64,000 bases of DNA from Bog-159 sp963709155 (GCA_963709155.1 CAVPVD010000010.1:930001-994000); one strand, 5' to 3'; positions 54,601 to 63,720 are shown, counted from the stretch's first letter. Notes: a model not told the origin generated them from the letters alone. Numbers and translations: made by a program.

Positions 54601-57600
54601 GAATTGCTGAAATTCCCGGGAGTGGTGTAACTGCCACCCGCGGCCACCGTGAAGGTGCCGCCGCTGGCGTTGGTGCTGAAGCTGGTCAGCAGGTTGCCTC
54701 CGCCCAGATTGATGAGCTGCGGGCTCGTGCCGGCCAGTGTCAGGTTCGCGTCGTTGGTCACCAGGATGCTGCTGGGGGCGCCGAACTGCAGGGTACCCGC
54801 TACGTAATAAGTCCCGCCGGTCAGCGTGGTGCCGGTGAAATTGCTGAGAGCGCCCGCGACTTTGAATGTGTCGCCGCCGCCTACAATCAGCGTGCCGGCG
54901 TTGCTGAAATTGCCGCCGCCCGCGCCGCTGGTCGTGAAACTGCGGCCCGTGCCAAGCTGGAACACGCCGCCCGCCGCATTCGTGGCGAAGTTCGCCAGCG
55001 CATTGGCGCTGGTGTTGCTGATGATCTGCGAACTGGCGCCCGTGAGGATGATATCCGCCGCGTTGGTGACGATGTTGGCGTTGTCGAACTGGAAGGTGCC
55101 GCCGTTCACGTCGTAGGTGCCGCCGGTGAGCGTGCCGGTCCCGCTGTTGAAGTTATTGAAAGGTCCGCCGGTGACGTTCAGGGTGCTGCCGGTGTTCACC
55201 TGGAAGGTTCCGTTATTGGTCACTCCGCTCGAATTCGGCGTGATCACCAGCGCGTCGGATTGATTGGCGAGGACAGTGCCGGCCGCGTTGTTTACAAGTC
55301 CCAGAATGCCGCTGCCAAACTGGCCCGAGCCTTCGATGGTGTTGCCGTTATTGGTCAGCACTTCCGTGCCAGCCACGCCACGGATGAAGTTACTGTTATT
55401 GTTCGACAGCGCGATCGTGCCGGTTCCGTTCAGGGTCACATTGCCGTTCATGTAAAGGAAAGTGTTGTTGCCGCCCGAACTCACGTTGATGGAACCGTTA
55501 TTCGTGATCGTCCCCATCAGATCGAGCGACTGGTTGTTCGGCTCGACAATCGTGCCCAGATTAGTCAACCCGCTGAGCGTGGAATTCTCCGCGGTCATCG
55601 TAGCTGCATTCACCCCGGTGCCCAGCGTGTTCAACGTGCCGCCCGTGATGGTGGCGTCGTTGATGAAGACGCCGCCGCCCGCGCTGCTTCCCGTTCCCGC
55701 CAGCCCTTCGATGGTGCCGCTGGTGTTCGTCACCGTGCCGCCAATGACCAGATTGCCGCCGCTGGAGGCTTCAAACAGGCCGGTATTCGTCGCGCCGGTC
55801 GCCCCGGAGTTGATGATCAACGAATTTCCGTGCGCGGAAGTGGCGTCCACCACGCCCGCCGTCTGGTTGGTGAAGCCCATGTTGCCATTGCCGATATTAC
55901 CCGAGCCGGAAATGGTATTGTTGACGTTCGTCAGAGTGCTGCCGCCAACGGCGACTTGCATGTAGTTGCTGTTGTTGTCCGACAGGGTGACGGTGCCACC
56001 GCCAGTTAAGGTGACCGCCCCGTTTGGATCGATAAATGTGTTGTTGCCGACGGAGTTTTCCTGAATCGCCCCGGTATTGGTAATGGTTCCCTGTAACGTG
56101 GTTTGGGTGTTATTCGGAACCGCCACGGTGCTCGCGTTAGTCAGGTTATTGAGCGTCGTACCGCTGTTGGAAGTGAACAATCCAGTGCCGTTCAGCGAAC
56201 CGCCCGTCACTGTCACGCTGCCTGCGAGCGTGACGTTCGAGCCGCTGCCCGCCGTGATCGCCCCGCTGCCGGTATTGGTGAATGTTCCGCCCTCGAGGAC
56301 CAGCGAACCGCCGCCGGTGGCCTCCAGCAGTCCTGTATTGCTCATCGTCGCGTCGGGCTCGATCGTCAATGAATTGCCGTGCGCGGATGCCGTGGCGTCG
56401 ATGGTGCTCTGATTGACCAGCGCTAGGCCGCCATTGCCGATGTTCCCGCCCGGTCCGGAGATGGGCTGCGCGATGGTTAGTTGGTTGCCGCCTGTGGAGG
56501 CCAGGATGTAGTTGTTGTTGTTATCCGAAAACGTGACCGAACCGGCGCCCTGGAGGGTAGCCGTCGCGCTGTTCACAACCAGTTCCGTGTTATTGCCGCC
56601 GGAGAGCAACTCGATTGTGCCCGTATTCTTGATGGTGCCGTCAATGTTGACGCTCGCATTATTCGGGATTTGCAGAGTCGACGCCATGCTGACGGGATGC
56701 GCGCCGGAACCGTCCAGTTGGGAGCCGTTGTTCGCGATGAAGGTACCCGCGCCATTGAGCGTGCCGCCTATGATATCCACGCTGCCGTTCAACTCTACGG
56801 TCGACCCGGTGCCTGCCGTAATCGTGGCGCCGGTGTTGGTGAACATGCCGCCGTCCAGCGCCAGCACGCCGCCCCCGGTGGCTTCCAGCAGTCCGTTATT
56901 TGTAAACGTGGCGTCGGGGACGATCGTCAATACGTTGCCGTGCGCGGAAGCCGTCGCGTCGATGGTGCTCTGGTTGGTGATTACGAGGCCGCCGTTGCCG
57001 ATGTCGCCGCCGGGGCCGGAGACGGGCTGCGCGAGGGTGAGCGTGTTGCCGCCGGTGCTCGCCAGGATGTAATTATTGTTGTTATCCGAGAAGGTGACCG
57101 TGCCCGCGCCCGAAAGGGTTGCCGCGGCGCTGTTCACCGCCAGTTCCGTGTTGTTGCCGCTGGAATTCAGCGTGATGGCGCCGGTGTTGTTCAGCGTGCC
57201 GGTAAATTGGAGGACCTGGTTGTTGGGAACTTGCAGCGTACCGGCGTTCGTAACCGTATTCGTGGCGCCGTTCAATTCAGCGGTTCCATTCACTGTGACC
57301 ACTCCCGTACCCGCGGTGGTCAGGGTGCCCCCGGTGATAATGGAGCCATTCAAGGTTACGACTCCGCCGTTTAAAGCCTCCAGCGTACCGCCGGTGTTGA
57401 CCAGGGTGCCATCCACTACCAGATTGCCGCCGCTGCCGGCTTCCATGTGCCCCAGGTTGGTGGCGGCAGCCCCACCCGTTTCGATGGTCAGGGCGTTGTT
57501 GTTAGCGGAAAGGGCTTCCACCGTGCCCCCGGCATCGTTGGTGAACGCCATGGCGCCGTTGCCGATGTTGCCCGAGCCCGAGATGGTGTTATTCACGTTG

Positions 57601-59312
57601 GTCATCGAGCTGCCCGAGACCGCCTGCAGCAGGTAGTTGTTGGTGTTGTCGGACATCACGATGGTGCCGCCGCCGGCCAGGTTGACGGCTCCATTGGCCT
57701 GCAGTTCCGTGGCGTTACCAGTGGAATTCAGTTGCACCGTCCCCTGATTGGTGAGGGTGCCCTTCAATTGCGTATCCTCATTATTCACCAGCGCATAAGT
57801 ACCCTTGTTGGTCACGCCGCTCAACGTGGGGTTGCCGCTGGTATCTTCAATCACGCCGCCGCTGGCCGTAGTCAGCGTGCCGCCGGCGATCGTCACGGTG
57901 CCTGTCAACTCTACCGTGGATCCCGCGCCGGAAGCCAAAATGGTACCGCTTGTGTTAGTGTACGTGTCGCCGCCCGCAAAAATCAGGGTGCCACCGGCCG
58001 TCGCCTCCATCGTTCCGGTGTTGGTCGTGCCGTTGCTGGTATTGATGGTGAGCGAGTTCGGCTGGTTGGCATCGATGATTCCCGCTGTCTGGTTGACCAG
58101 ACTCATCTGGTTGGCCCCAATTTGCCCGGCCCCCTCAATGGTGTTGTTGACGTTGGTCAGGACATCGGTGCCCGCGGCGCCGTAGATCCGGTTGTTGGTG
58201 TTGTTGTCCATCACGATCGTGCCGCCGCCGTTCAGGGTCACGCTGGCGCCGCCCAGGATCAGGTCGGTGTTGTTGCCGCCTGAATTCTGCTGGATGCTGC
58301 CGCTGTTGGTGATGGTGCCCATGATCGTAGTGTCGTTATCGTTGGGCAACGCATAGGTGCCCTTGTTGGTAACCCCGCTTAGCGTAGGATTGCCGGAAGG
58401 CTCAATGAGGCCGCCGCCCGCCGTGTTCAGCGTGCCGCCTACGATGGTCGAGTTCAAGAGCGTCACGAGGGAGTTGGTTCCGGAAGCCAGAATCGTGCCG
58501 CCCGTATTCGTAAAGGTATCGTTCTTCAGGATCAGATTACCGCCGGCGGTGGCCTCTAACGTGCCCTGGTTAGTGGTGCCGTTGCTCGTCCAGATCGTCA
58601 GGTTGTTCGAGACGTTCGCATCGACCACCCCCGCGCTCTGGTTGACGAAACCCATCTGGTTCGCGCCAATCTGGCCGGAGCCCTGGATTAGGTTGTTCGC
58701 GTTGGTCAGCACGTCCGCGGCGACGGCGCCGTAGATCCGGTTGTTGGTGTTATTGCTCATCGTGATCGTGCCGCCGCCCGTGAGCGTGACCGCCGAACTG
58801 CCGATGATCAAATCCGTATTGTTGCCGCCCGAGCTGAGCGTGAGGCCGCCGCTCGTATTCGAGTTCGTAATGGTGGTGCCGCCGATCGTGAGCGTGTTGT
58901 CGTTTTGCCAATTCAGGACGTCGGTGGCGCCAATGGTGAGATTGTTGATGGAACCGGCCACGTTAAGTTGCACCGTGGATGACGCCGTCGTGATCAACGC
59001 GTCATTCGAAGGGGTCGGTATGGTGCCCAGCGACCAGGAAGAGGCCGTGTTCCAATTGCCGGACCCACCCGTCCAACTGTCCGAAGTGATCGCCGGCCGG
59101 ACGAAGGGCCGAAGGCCAAACGTATGCACCACAAAGCCGTTCCCGGCAATCATCCGGCGGATGGCTTTCTGGCCGAGATCGTTACTCGGCTCGCCGACAA
59201 TCCGCCTTTGGGGCGCTTGCGCATAAATGGCGGCCAGTCCGGCCATCAGCCAGGCAAACAAGGCCCTGCCTACATATGAAATACGTTTATGGTTGCGGTT
59301 ATGGACAGTCAC
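51690..59312 (-). CDS. Giant exported beta-strand-repeat protein (about 2540 residues)
   Basis: A Gly/Thr/Asn/Ser-rich surface-type protein. The GTG at 59312 is preferred because AGAGGAGAA lies about 8 bp upstream and it leads into a signal peptide (ALFAWLMAGLAAIYAQ); the ORF extends to 59363. After SWTGGSGNWNTASSW the body is made of two tandem repeat families, consistent with a right-handed beta-helix or similar solenoid. The C-terminal region has a YDQLKVTQGATLGGTLNI segment and a GLAINGSEHFTITY segment, which resemble autotransporter-associated strands. The last 150 residues are Ala/Pro-rich with no autotransporter barrel, PEP-CTERM, LPXTG or T9SS-like tail. How it is exported or anchored is therefore not visible. 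It has its own terminator. Confidence 0.88.
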   Translation of the reverse strand: MTVHNRNHKRISYVGRALFAWLMAGLAAIYAQAPQRRIVGEPSNDLGQKAIRRMIAGNGFVVHTFGLRPFVRPAITSDSWTGGSGNWNTASSWSLGTIPTPSNDALITTASSTVQLNVAGSINNLTIGATDVLNWQNDNTLTIGGTTITNSNTSGGLTLSSGGNNTDLIIGSSAVTLTGGGTITMSNNTNNRIYGAVAADVLTNANNLIQGSGQIGANQMGFVNQSAGVVDANVSNNLTIWTSNGTTNQGTLEATAGGNLILKNDTFTNTGGTILASGTNSLVTLLNSTIVGGTLNTAGGGLIEPSGNPTLSGVTNKGTYALPNDNDTTIMGTITNSGSIQQNSGGNNTDLILGGASVTLNGGGTIVMDNNTNNRIYGAAGTDVLTNVNNTIEGAGQIGANQMSLVNQTAGIIDANQPNSLTINTSNGTTNTGTMEATAGGTLIFAGGDTYTNTSGTILASGAGSTVELTGTVTIAGGTLTTASGGVIEDTSGNPTLSGVTNKGTYALVNNEDTQLKGTLTNQGTVQLNSTGNATELQANGAVNLAGGGTIVMSDNTNNYLLQAVSGSSMTNVNNTISGSGNIGNGAMAFTNDAGGTVEALSANNNALTIETGGAAATNLGHMEAGSGGNLVVDGTLVNTGGTLEALNGGVVTLNGSIITGGTLTTAGTGVVTVNGTAELNGATNTVTNAGTLQVPNNQVLQFTGTLNNTGAITLNSSGNNTELAVNSAAATLSGAGTVTFSDNNNNYILASTGGNTLTLAQPVSGPGGDIGNGGLVITNQSTIDATASAHGNVLTIVPDATFTNNGLLEATGGGVLALDGGMFTNTGATITAGTGSTVELNGSVDIIGGTLNGAGTFIANNGSQLDGSGAHPVSMASTLQIPNNASVNIDGTIKNTGTIELLSGGNNTELVVNSATATLQGAGSVTFSDNNNNYILASTGGNQLTIAQPISGPGGNIGNGGLALVNQSTIDATASAHGNSLTIEPDATMSNTGLLEATGGGSLVLEGGTFTNTGSGAITAGSGSNVTLAGSVTVTGGSLNGTGLFTSNSGTTLNNLTNASTVAVPNNTQTTLQGTITNTGAIQENSVGNNTFIDPNGAVTLTGGGTVTLSDNNSNYMQVAVGGSTLTNVNNTISGSGNIGNGNMGFTNQTAGVVDATSAHGNSLIINSGATGATNTGLFEASSGGNLVIGGTVTNTSGTIEGLAGTGSSAGGGVFINDATITGGTLNTLGTGVNAATMTAENSTLSGLTNLGTIVEPNNQSLDLMGTITNNGSINVSSGGNNTFLYMNGNVTLNGTGTIALSNNNSNFIRGVAGTEVLTNNGNTIEGSGQFGSGILGLVNNAAGTVLANQSDALVITPNSSGVTNNGTFQVNTGSTLNVTGGPFNNFNSGTGTLTGGTYDVNGGTFQFDNANIVTNAADIILTGASSQIISNTSANALANFATNAAGGVFQLGTGRSFTTSGAGGGNFSNAGTLIVGGGDTFKVAGALSNFTGTTLTGGTYYVAGTLQFGAPSSILVTNDANLTLAGTSPQLINLGGGNLLTSFSTNASGGTFTVAAGGSYTTPGNFSNSGTIDLEQASSLTVAGNLTNSGAVDTNNQNLGGGANTLTVTGTLTNNATDTVTIGLHNDTADVASVGLLSNAGTVTVDKGATMKLTTAGADSNTGTIALDGGTLSVQAGTLTNSSTLDLESGGKLTTAAGLVNSGTLTTNGANAGGAANSIAIAGTLTNTTGHSVTIGAHGDTTDTASVGLLTNNGTVTVDTGATFKMTTSGTDTSSGSITVDGGTMSMTAGSFTNTGSLDLEQKGTLSLTGNLTNSATITTNNTNGGGGANTITVSGTLTNNTPGTMTIGANNDTADTASAGLLVNTGGITVDKGASLKLTATGADSNTGTISVSGGTMTVASGGVLTNSGTLDAETGGKLTVTGGMTNAGTLSTNGTNAGGAANTVTITGKLTNSAAGTVTIGANSDTSDKATVGTLANSGAVNVDTGATLTLSTAGSDTNAGTIAVTGTLDVKAATTLSGAGSVTLTGGAITGIAAGITLTNASTIQGSGTISTLGITNSATGILTANQSAALVILPTATGLTNNGTLGVATGDTMKIGTSAGGALKNFSGTTLTGGTYNVGGTLQFGASGTTIATNAAKITLSGAGQMLDFGNHNILAGFTTNAVAGSFTLASGASLTTTGGSFTNAGLFTISTGTTFTVGGSTFNFTQSGGTSTVNGTLTSSTLGTMAVNGGSLFGSGTLGYNVVDDSILSPGSSVATTGKLSVADTYSQGSSGALDIAIDGATVGTKYDQLKVTQGATLGGTLNISLGTGFTPTVGQTFTILTASTVTDQFATVNGLAINGSEHFTITYNAGSVVLKVVSGALTATNPSVVVTQLLHPILRGTTINHGFTGKGHYGLAVFSPAMAHTPAAVPAVSLARVPVFSMARTAPVTMPTPFAPVASGFHGFRAMDDFGSPVATSAAGSEAVVPGGMGVSALGAEAYNSMSGMNHMRFECGVDLKALLKTSRKQLVRALWASPDSPEALSIGYMNFIGSH
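53260..54620 (-). repeat. Type B tandem repeats: four copies of about 113 codons
   Basis: Within the giant gene the module 'LDLE...NLTNSG...TLTNNT...TVTIGA...TADTASVGLL...TVDKGATLKL...GTI' recurs. The LDLEQ, LDLES, LDLEQ and LDAET anchors lie at 54593, 54254, 53915 and 53573, giving spacings of 339, 339 and 342 bp. Copies have diverged, so they are not recent identical duplications. Confidence 0.85.
55475..58829 (-). repeat. Type A tandem repeats: about seven copies of about 185 codons
   Basis: The anchor GGNNT(D/E/F) recurs at 58829, 58280, 57722, 57161, 56600, 56051 and 55475, with spacings of 549-576 bp. Each unit carries 'GGGTI-SNN', 'IEGSGQIG' or 'ISGSGNIGNG', 'LEATGGG', 'GGTL' and 'TNTGTI' elements. 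Copies at 57161 and 56600 are especially similar to each other. Confidence 0.85.
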
Positions 59313-59718
59313 TGTGCGTTCTCCTCTGACGGGGAGGCGTGAAACGAGGAAAAATCCCCTCACCCTCTCTCCAAGTTTCCTGAAGAAACTTTTTTGATGG
59401 ACTTCTACCCTGCGTCAGTATACACCTTGCTGCATAGATCAAGGAGCAATTTGTTATAAGATTGTCGAAGCATTTAGTTCTAGTAGTACGCGGAAACCAG
59501 TACTCTCTTTCCGTGGATCAGTCATTACTCTTAAGGCTATTTCCTGATTGAGGAAAGGGCCTGGATCGTGTGTCTATTCCAGCCACTCGTCTCGATTTCG
59601 AACACAGACGGCATTTCCGGCGAACAAACATAGCCGCCGAATTAAAAAATGTAGGGAAATGCGGGCTCGATCATCCTCCTTGTTTGGAACCAGCCGTGCG
59701 TTGTGCGGATCTGCACGC
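59313..59718. other. 406-bp intergenic region with a terminator-like hairpin
   Basis: No gene is supported here. AAGTTTC and GAAACTT (59373-59379 and 59385-59391) form a 7-bp stem followed by T residues on the plus strand. No gene is transcribed into it from the left on that strand, so on the minus strand it would lie in the leader of the giant gene. The area is AT-richer than its surroundings and should contain the promoters of the two divergent genes, but no confident -35/-10 pair is seen. Confidence 0.4.
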
Positions 59719-61299
59719 ATGCAGCGTCTCCCATCGTCTCGCGTTTCCCGGTGGCTCCCTTCTATGACGGACGCCGCTTTCATCGTGCCCCTGATCTTCC
59801 TGTTCTACGGGATGAAGGGCGCGGGCACGCTGCTGGGAGATGGCGATACCGGGTGGCACCTCCGCACGGGCGAATGGATCCTGGCGCATGGGCATGTGCC
59901 GGATCGCGATATTTTCTCCTTTACCCGATCCGGGCAACCCTGGTTTGCCTGGGAATGGTTGTGGGATGTCCTTTTCGGTTGGCTGCATCTGCACGCCGGC
60001 ATGCCCGCCGTGATATTAGCCACCAGCCTGGTGCTGGCCGTGACCTTCGCGTTGCTCTTCCGCCTGGCGCGGCGGTCGGGCGATGCCGTGGTAGCGTTGG
60101 CTGTCACACTGGCCGCCGCAGCCGGCTCGGCGGGCCACTGGCTGGCGCGTCCCCACCTGTTCACCATGCTGTTCACCGTGGTCTTCTGTTCCATCCTCGC
60201 GCGCCCCGCGGAGAGCGGGATGCCGCGGCGGCTCTGGCTGCTGCCGCCGCTGATGGCGCTTTGGACCAATCTGCATGGCGGTTTCCCGGCCGGGATCTTA
60301 TTGGTGGCCGCCTACGCGGCCGGCGAGTTCGCCTTCCTGCTGGGCGAGACCAGTCCGGATAACCGCCGCCTGGCAATCCGCCGGGGACGTCTCTATCTGT
60401 TCACGTTGACAGGTTGCGGCATTGCGACGCTGGTCAACCCCTACGGATATAAGCTGCACGCGCATATCTTCGCATACCTGGCGGACGGCTTCTATCGCGG
60501 CAACATCATGGAATTTCAGTCGCTGGACTTTCAGAGCGGGCAGGCGCGCTATTTTGAGATCCTGCTGGTAGCCGGCGCGGCGGCCGCCTTCCGGCATCTG
60601 CGCCGGGGGCGGCTGGTCTGGCCCCTCCTGTTCGCCATATGGGCGCATCTGGCGCTCTATTCCGCGCGCCACGTGGAGATCTTCGTTTTGCTGGCCGCGG
60701 CGCCCGCGGCTGAGCTGGTGTCCAGCGGCCTTCGCCGCCTGCCGTCCCTGCGCCTGGCCGGGTGGTTGCGGCGCGCCCTCCAGGAAGTGGCCGATTTCAC
60801 GGCGGAATGGAATACGGTCGACGGCGGTCCGCGCTGGCACTTGATCAGCCTGGCCGCGGTGCTGGCGCTCGCGGCGCTGCTGTACGCTCCGCGGCCGCCC
60901 TCCGTCTGCCGCGCGGCTTACAACCCCAAGTCCTTTCCAGTGGCCGCCGCCGGACTGTTGGAAAAGGAAGGTCTATACAGCGGGGTCTTCACGGAAGACC
61001 TTTGGGGCGGGTACCTAATTTATCGCGCGTATCCCCGCGGCCGCGTTTTCATCGACGGCCGCAGCGATTTCTATGGCCCGGAGTTCGTCCGCCGGTACAT
61101 CAAGGCTCTAGGCGCGCAGGCCGGCTGGGAGCGGTATCTGGACCGCTACCGCGTGCGGACCGTCCTGTTGCCGCCGGATGCCCCGCTGGCCGGCGCGCTG
61201 CGGCAATCGGGTGCGTGGCGCCTCGTCTATGACGATGGCGTCGCCTTGATCTTCCGGCCGGCGCTCACCGCAACCGATGGAGCCGCGGCCGGCCTATAG
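59719..61299 (+). CDS. Polytopic membrane protein, glycosyltransferase-like (unknown family)
   Basis: About 526 residues with roughly ten hydrophobic helices. After the first helix it has GDGDTGWHLRTGEWILAHG and FSFTRSGQPWFAWEWLWDVL, a pattern found in a family of Acidobacteriota membrane proteins that resembles PMT/GT-C-type enzymes (an acidic DxD-like loop after TM1). The C-terminal soluble part includes GGYLIYRAYPRGRVFIDGRS. The function is unknown; lipid-linked sugar transfer is a guess. The start is unsure: 59719 gives RWLPSMTDAAF at the usual distance, with 59659 and 59764 as alternatives. It precedes the Tad pilus genes by 82 bp and may be co-transcribed with them. Confidence 0.78.
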   Translation: MQRLPSSRVSRWLPSMTDAAFIVPLIFLFYGMKGAGTLLGDGDTGWHLRTGEWILAHGHVPDRDIFSFTRSGQPWFAWEWLWDVLFGWLHLHAGMPAVILATSLVLAVTFALLFRLARRSGDAVVALAVTLAAAAGSAGHWLARPHLFTMLFTVVFCSILARPAESGMPRRLWLLPPLMALWTNLHGGFPAGILLVAAYAAGEFAFLLGETSPDNRRLAIRRGRLYLFTLTGCGIATLVNPYGYKLHAHIFAYLADGFYRGNIMEFQSLDFQSGQARYFEILLVAGAAAAFRHLRRGRLVWPLLFAIWAHLALYSARHVEIFVLLAAAPAAELVSSGLRRLPSLRLAGWLRRALQEVADFTAEWNTVDGGPRWHLISLAAVLALAALLYAPRPPSVCRAAYNPKSFPVAAAGLLEKEGLYSGVFTEDLWGGYLIYRAYPRGRVFIDGRSDFYGPEFVRRYIKALGAQAGWERYLDRYRVRTVLLPPDAPLAGALRQSGAWRLVYDDGVALIFRPALTATDGAAAGL

Positions 61300-61346
61300 C
61301 TTTGCCGCTTCCCTGCCGATATAGGACGGGAAGAGTATAGGGCCGG

Positions 61347-61365
61347 GTATCCGGAGAGAGGATAC
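61347..61365 (+). other. Inverted repeat in the leader of cpaB
   Basis: GTATCC and GGATAC flank a purine-rich 7-nt loop (GGAGAGA), ending 16 bp before the cpaB ATG. It could be a small regulatory hairpin but is not T-tailed. Confidence 0.3.
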
Positions 61366-61381
61366 GGCTCGTGAGCGAAGC

Positions 61382-62269
61382 ATGAATCAACGATTGATTT
61401 CCGTTCTGGCGTTTGCCTTTATCGTTTCGGCCGGCGCGAGCCTGTTGCTATACCGGCTTTTGTCCGGCCGCGTGACGACGCAGGCGGCGCCCAAGTCCAA
61501 CCGGGTGATAGTCGCCGCGCGCGCCCTCGATCCTGGCACCCTGTTGCGGGACTCCGATCTGCGCGAGGGGGACTGGACAGGAAACATACCCGAGGCCGTC
61601 CTGCGCAAAAAAGAGGATATCGTCGGGCGTGGCGTGATTTCTCCCATCTTCAGCGGCGAACCGATTGTCGAAAGCCGCCTGGCCCCCAAGGGCGGCGGTG
61701 CGGGCCTGGCAGCCCTGATTCCCAAAGGCATGCGCGCGGTGGCCATCCGGGTCAACGAGATTGTCGGAGTGGCCGGCTTTGCCGTGCCCGGCATGCGCGT
61801 GGATGTGCTGGTATCCGGCAGTCCGCCCGGCCAGGCCGCGTTGGGCGGCGTCACCCGAACGCTGCTGCAGAACGTGGAGGTACTCTCCGCCGGCCAGAAT
61901 TTCCAGAAGGATGCGGAAGGCAAGCCGGTATCGGTACCCGTCGTCAACATGCTGGTCACTCCGGAACAGGCGGAAATGCTGAGCCTGGCCAGCACCCAGA
62001 CCAGCATTCAGCTGGTGCTGCGCAACCCGCTCGATACCGAGATCGCGAAAACCAGCGGCAGCGCGGTGGTGCAATTGTTCCATCCCGGCGCGCCGTTTCC
62101 ACAGGATTCCAGGCCGGGGCCCACCGGTCCGCCGCAGGCCGCTCCCACCCGCCCTACCACCCCACACGCGGCGTTACCTCCGGCTCCCAAGCCGCGCGTG
62201 GTGGAAGTGATCCACGGCATCAAGCGGATGGAAACGCAGTTCGAACCGCGCGCGGAGGGCAAGCTATGA
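61382..62269 (+). CDS. cpaB: Flp/Tad pilus assembly protein CpaB
   Basis: A 295-residue protein with one N-terminal membrane helix (SVLAFAFIVSAGASLLLYRL). A SAF domain follows (VIVAARALDPGTLLRDSDLR, IPEAVLRKKEDIVGRG) with the RcpC/CpaB-type domain after it (GMRAVAIRVNEIVGVAGFAV, GMRVDVLVSG, VNMLVTPEQAEMLSLAS). The tail is Pro-rich. CpaB is a periplasmic component of Tad pili linked to the secretin. The stop overlaps the next gene by 4 bp (ATGA). Confidence 0.92.
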   Translation: MNQRLISVLAFAFIVSAGASLLLYRLLSGRVTTQAAPKSNRVIVAARALDPGTLLRDSDLREGDWTGNIPEAVLRKKEDIVGRGVISPIFSGEPIVESRLAPKGGGAGLAALIPKGMRAVAIRVNEIVGVAGFAVPGMRVDVLVSGSPPGQAALGGVTRTLLQNVEVLSAGQNFQKDAEGKPVSVPVVNMLVTPEQAEMLSLASTQTSIQLVLRNPLDTEIAKTSGSAVVQLFHPGAPFPQDSRPGPTGPPQAAPTRPTTPHAALPPAPKPRVVEVIHGIKRMETQFEPRAEGKL

Positions 62270-63720
62270 CGGGACATGGCTGCTGGCTGGTGGCATCCCT
62301 GCTCGCGACGGCGCTGCCCGCGGTGTGCGACCACGATGCGCGTCCGCTCGATCTGGTGGTCACGGTAGGCAAGTCGATCCTCCTCGATACGCCGGCCGAT
62401 CTGCGGCGCATCGCCGTCGCTAATGGCGACTTCGCCGAAGCTCTGGCGGTGAATCCGCGCGAGGTGCTGATCAACGGCAAATCGCCGGGTGAAACCTCCG
62501 TGATCCTGTGGCTGCAGGATGGCGCGCGCACGATGTACGACCTTACCGTGCGCCAGAACACGGCGCGGATTGAAGCGGTGCAGGCGCAAATCCGGCGGGA
62601 ACTCGAGGGCCAGCATGTCAGCCTCGATTTCGAAAACGATACGGTTTTTCTGCGGGGTACGGCGCGGGATCTCTCGAGCGCCGAACGGGCCGCCAGCGTG
62701 GCGGCCACGCTGGGCAAGGTCGTGAACCTGTTGCGCGTCGAAGTACCCGCGGCCGAGCCGCAGATCCTCCTCCGGGTGCGTTTCGCCGATGTGGATCGTT
62801 CGGCCGCCGCCGCGTTCGGCTTCAACCTGTTGAGCACCGGCGGAGGAAACACGGTGGGACAAGTCACCACCGGCCAATTCGGCCCGGCGGTTCCCACGGT
62901 GCAGGGCAATTCCGTGCAATTCACGCTCTCCGACGCGCTCAATATTTTCCTCTTCCGGCCGGACCTGAACCTGGGAGCTCTGGTCAAGGCGCTGGAGACC
63001 CGCAATCTCCTGCAGATGCTGGCCGAGCCGAATGTGCTGGCCATCAATGGCAAGCCCGCCAGCTTCGTAGCCGGCGGCGAATTTCCATTTCCGGTGGTGC
63101 AGGGAGGCGCCGCGGCGGGCGCGGTCACCATTCAGTTCCGGGAATATGGCGTGCGCATCAACTTCCTGCCCGTGGTGACGCCGCGCGGCTCGATCCGCCT
63201 GCAAGTGGCCCCCGAAGTCAGTTCGCTCGATTATTCGAACGCGCTGCAATTCCAGGGCTATACCATACCCGCCTTGGCTACCCGCCGCGTGCAGACTCAG
63301 GTCGAACTGGAGAGCGGCCAGAGCTTCGTCATTGCGGGCCTGCTGGACAACACGATTACGGAAAGCCTCAATAAGATCCCGGGCATCGGCGATATTCCCC
63401 TGCTTGGAAAGCTCTTCCAAAGCCGTTCGCGCACGCGCAGCAATTCGGAGCTGATGGTACTGATTACCCCCGAGTTGGTGCAGCCGATTCCCCGCGAAGC
63501 GCCCCTGCCCGCGGTGCGCCTGCCGCAGCCTTTCCTGCCCGGCACCGCCGCCGCGGCTCCCCGGACTCCCGGTCCGGAGGCCGGCGGAGTGGTTCCGGTG
63601 CCGGCCAGGAAAGAGATACCGCTCGAGGAGATGCTCGAGATCGAGAAACAAAAGGCGTCTGTCCAGTTATCGCCGGGCGCCGGGGCCGCCCAGGGCGGAG
63701 CACCCGGGGGAGCGCATTGA
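62266..63720 (+). CDS. cpaC: Tad pilus secretin CpaC/RcpA (type II/III secretion system secretin family)
   Basis: A 484-residue secretin. An N-terminal signal region (CWLVASLLATALPAVC) is followed by a CpaC/RcpA pilus N-terminal domain (VTVGKSILLDTPADLRRIAV, NPREVLINGKSPGETSVIL) and a BON-like segment (residues of about 110-165). The secretin core comes next, with VNLLRVEVPAAEPQILLRVRF near the start, VLAINGKPASFVAGGEFPFP, and IPGIGDIPLLGKLFQ with LMVLITPELV at its end. The C-terminus is Pro/Gly-rich. It forms the outer-membrane channel for the Flp pilus. It is coupled to cpaB by ATGA and to the next gene by TGATG. Confidence 0.94.
   Translation: MTGHGCWLVASLLATALPAVCDHDARPLDLVVTVGKSILLDTPADLRRIAVANGDFAEALAVNPREVLINGKSPGETSVILWLQDGARTMYDLTVRQNTARIEAVQAQIRRELEGQHVSLDFENDTVFLRGTARDLSSAERAASVAATLGKVVNLLRVEVPAAEPQILLRVRFADVDRSAAAAFGFNLLSTGGGNTVGQVTTGQFGPAVPTVQGNSVQFTLSDALNIFLFRPDLNLGALVKALETRNLLQMLAEPNVLAINGKPASFVAGGEFPFPVVQGGAAAGAVTIQFREYGVRINFLPVVTPRGSIRLQVAPEVSSLDYSNALQFQGYTIPALATRRVQTQVELESGQSFVIAGLLDNTITESLNKIPGIGDIPLLGKLFQSRSRTRSNSELMVLITPELVQPIPREAPLPAVRLPQPFLPGTAAAAPRTPGPEAGGVVPVPARKEIPLEEMLEIEKQKASVQLSPGAGAAQGGAPGGAH

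Noticed and set aside
52077..58283. Many long plus-strand ORFs (for example 53170-54630 and 54432-56009) opposite the giant repeat gene.
   Set aside because: They mirror the Gly/Thr/Asn repeat on the other strand, contain only low-complexity Val/Pro/Leu or Arg/Gly/Ala patterns and lack ribosome binding sites and domains.
51690..59312. A CRISPR-like or satellite array suggested by periodic similarity.
   Set aside because: The periods of about 340 and 560 bp are multiples of three, the frame stays open throughout and copies are diverged; it is protein repeat structure.
62008..63651. A 547-codon minus-strand ORF.
   Set aside because: It is antisense to cpaB and cpaC and has no recognisable content.
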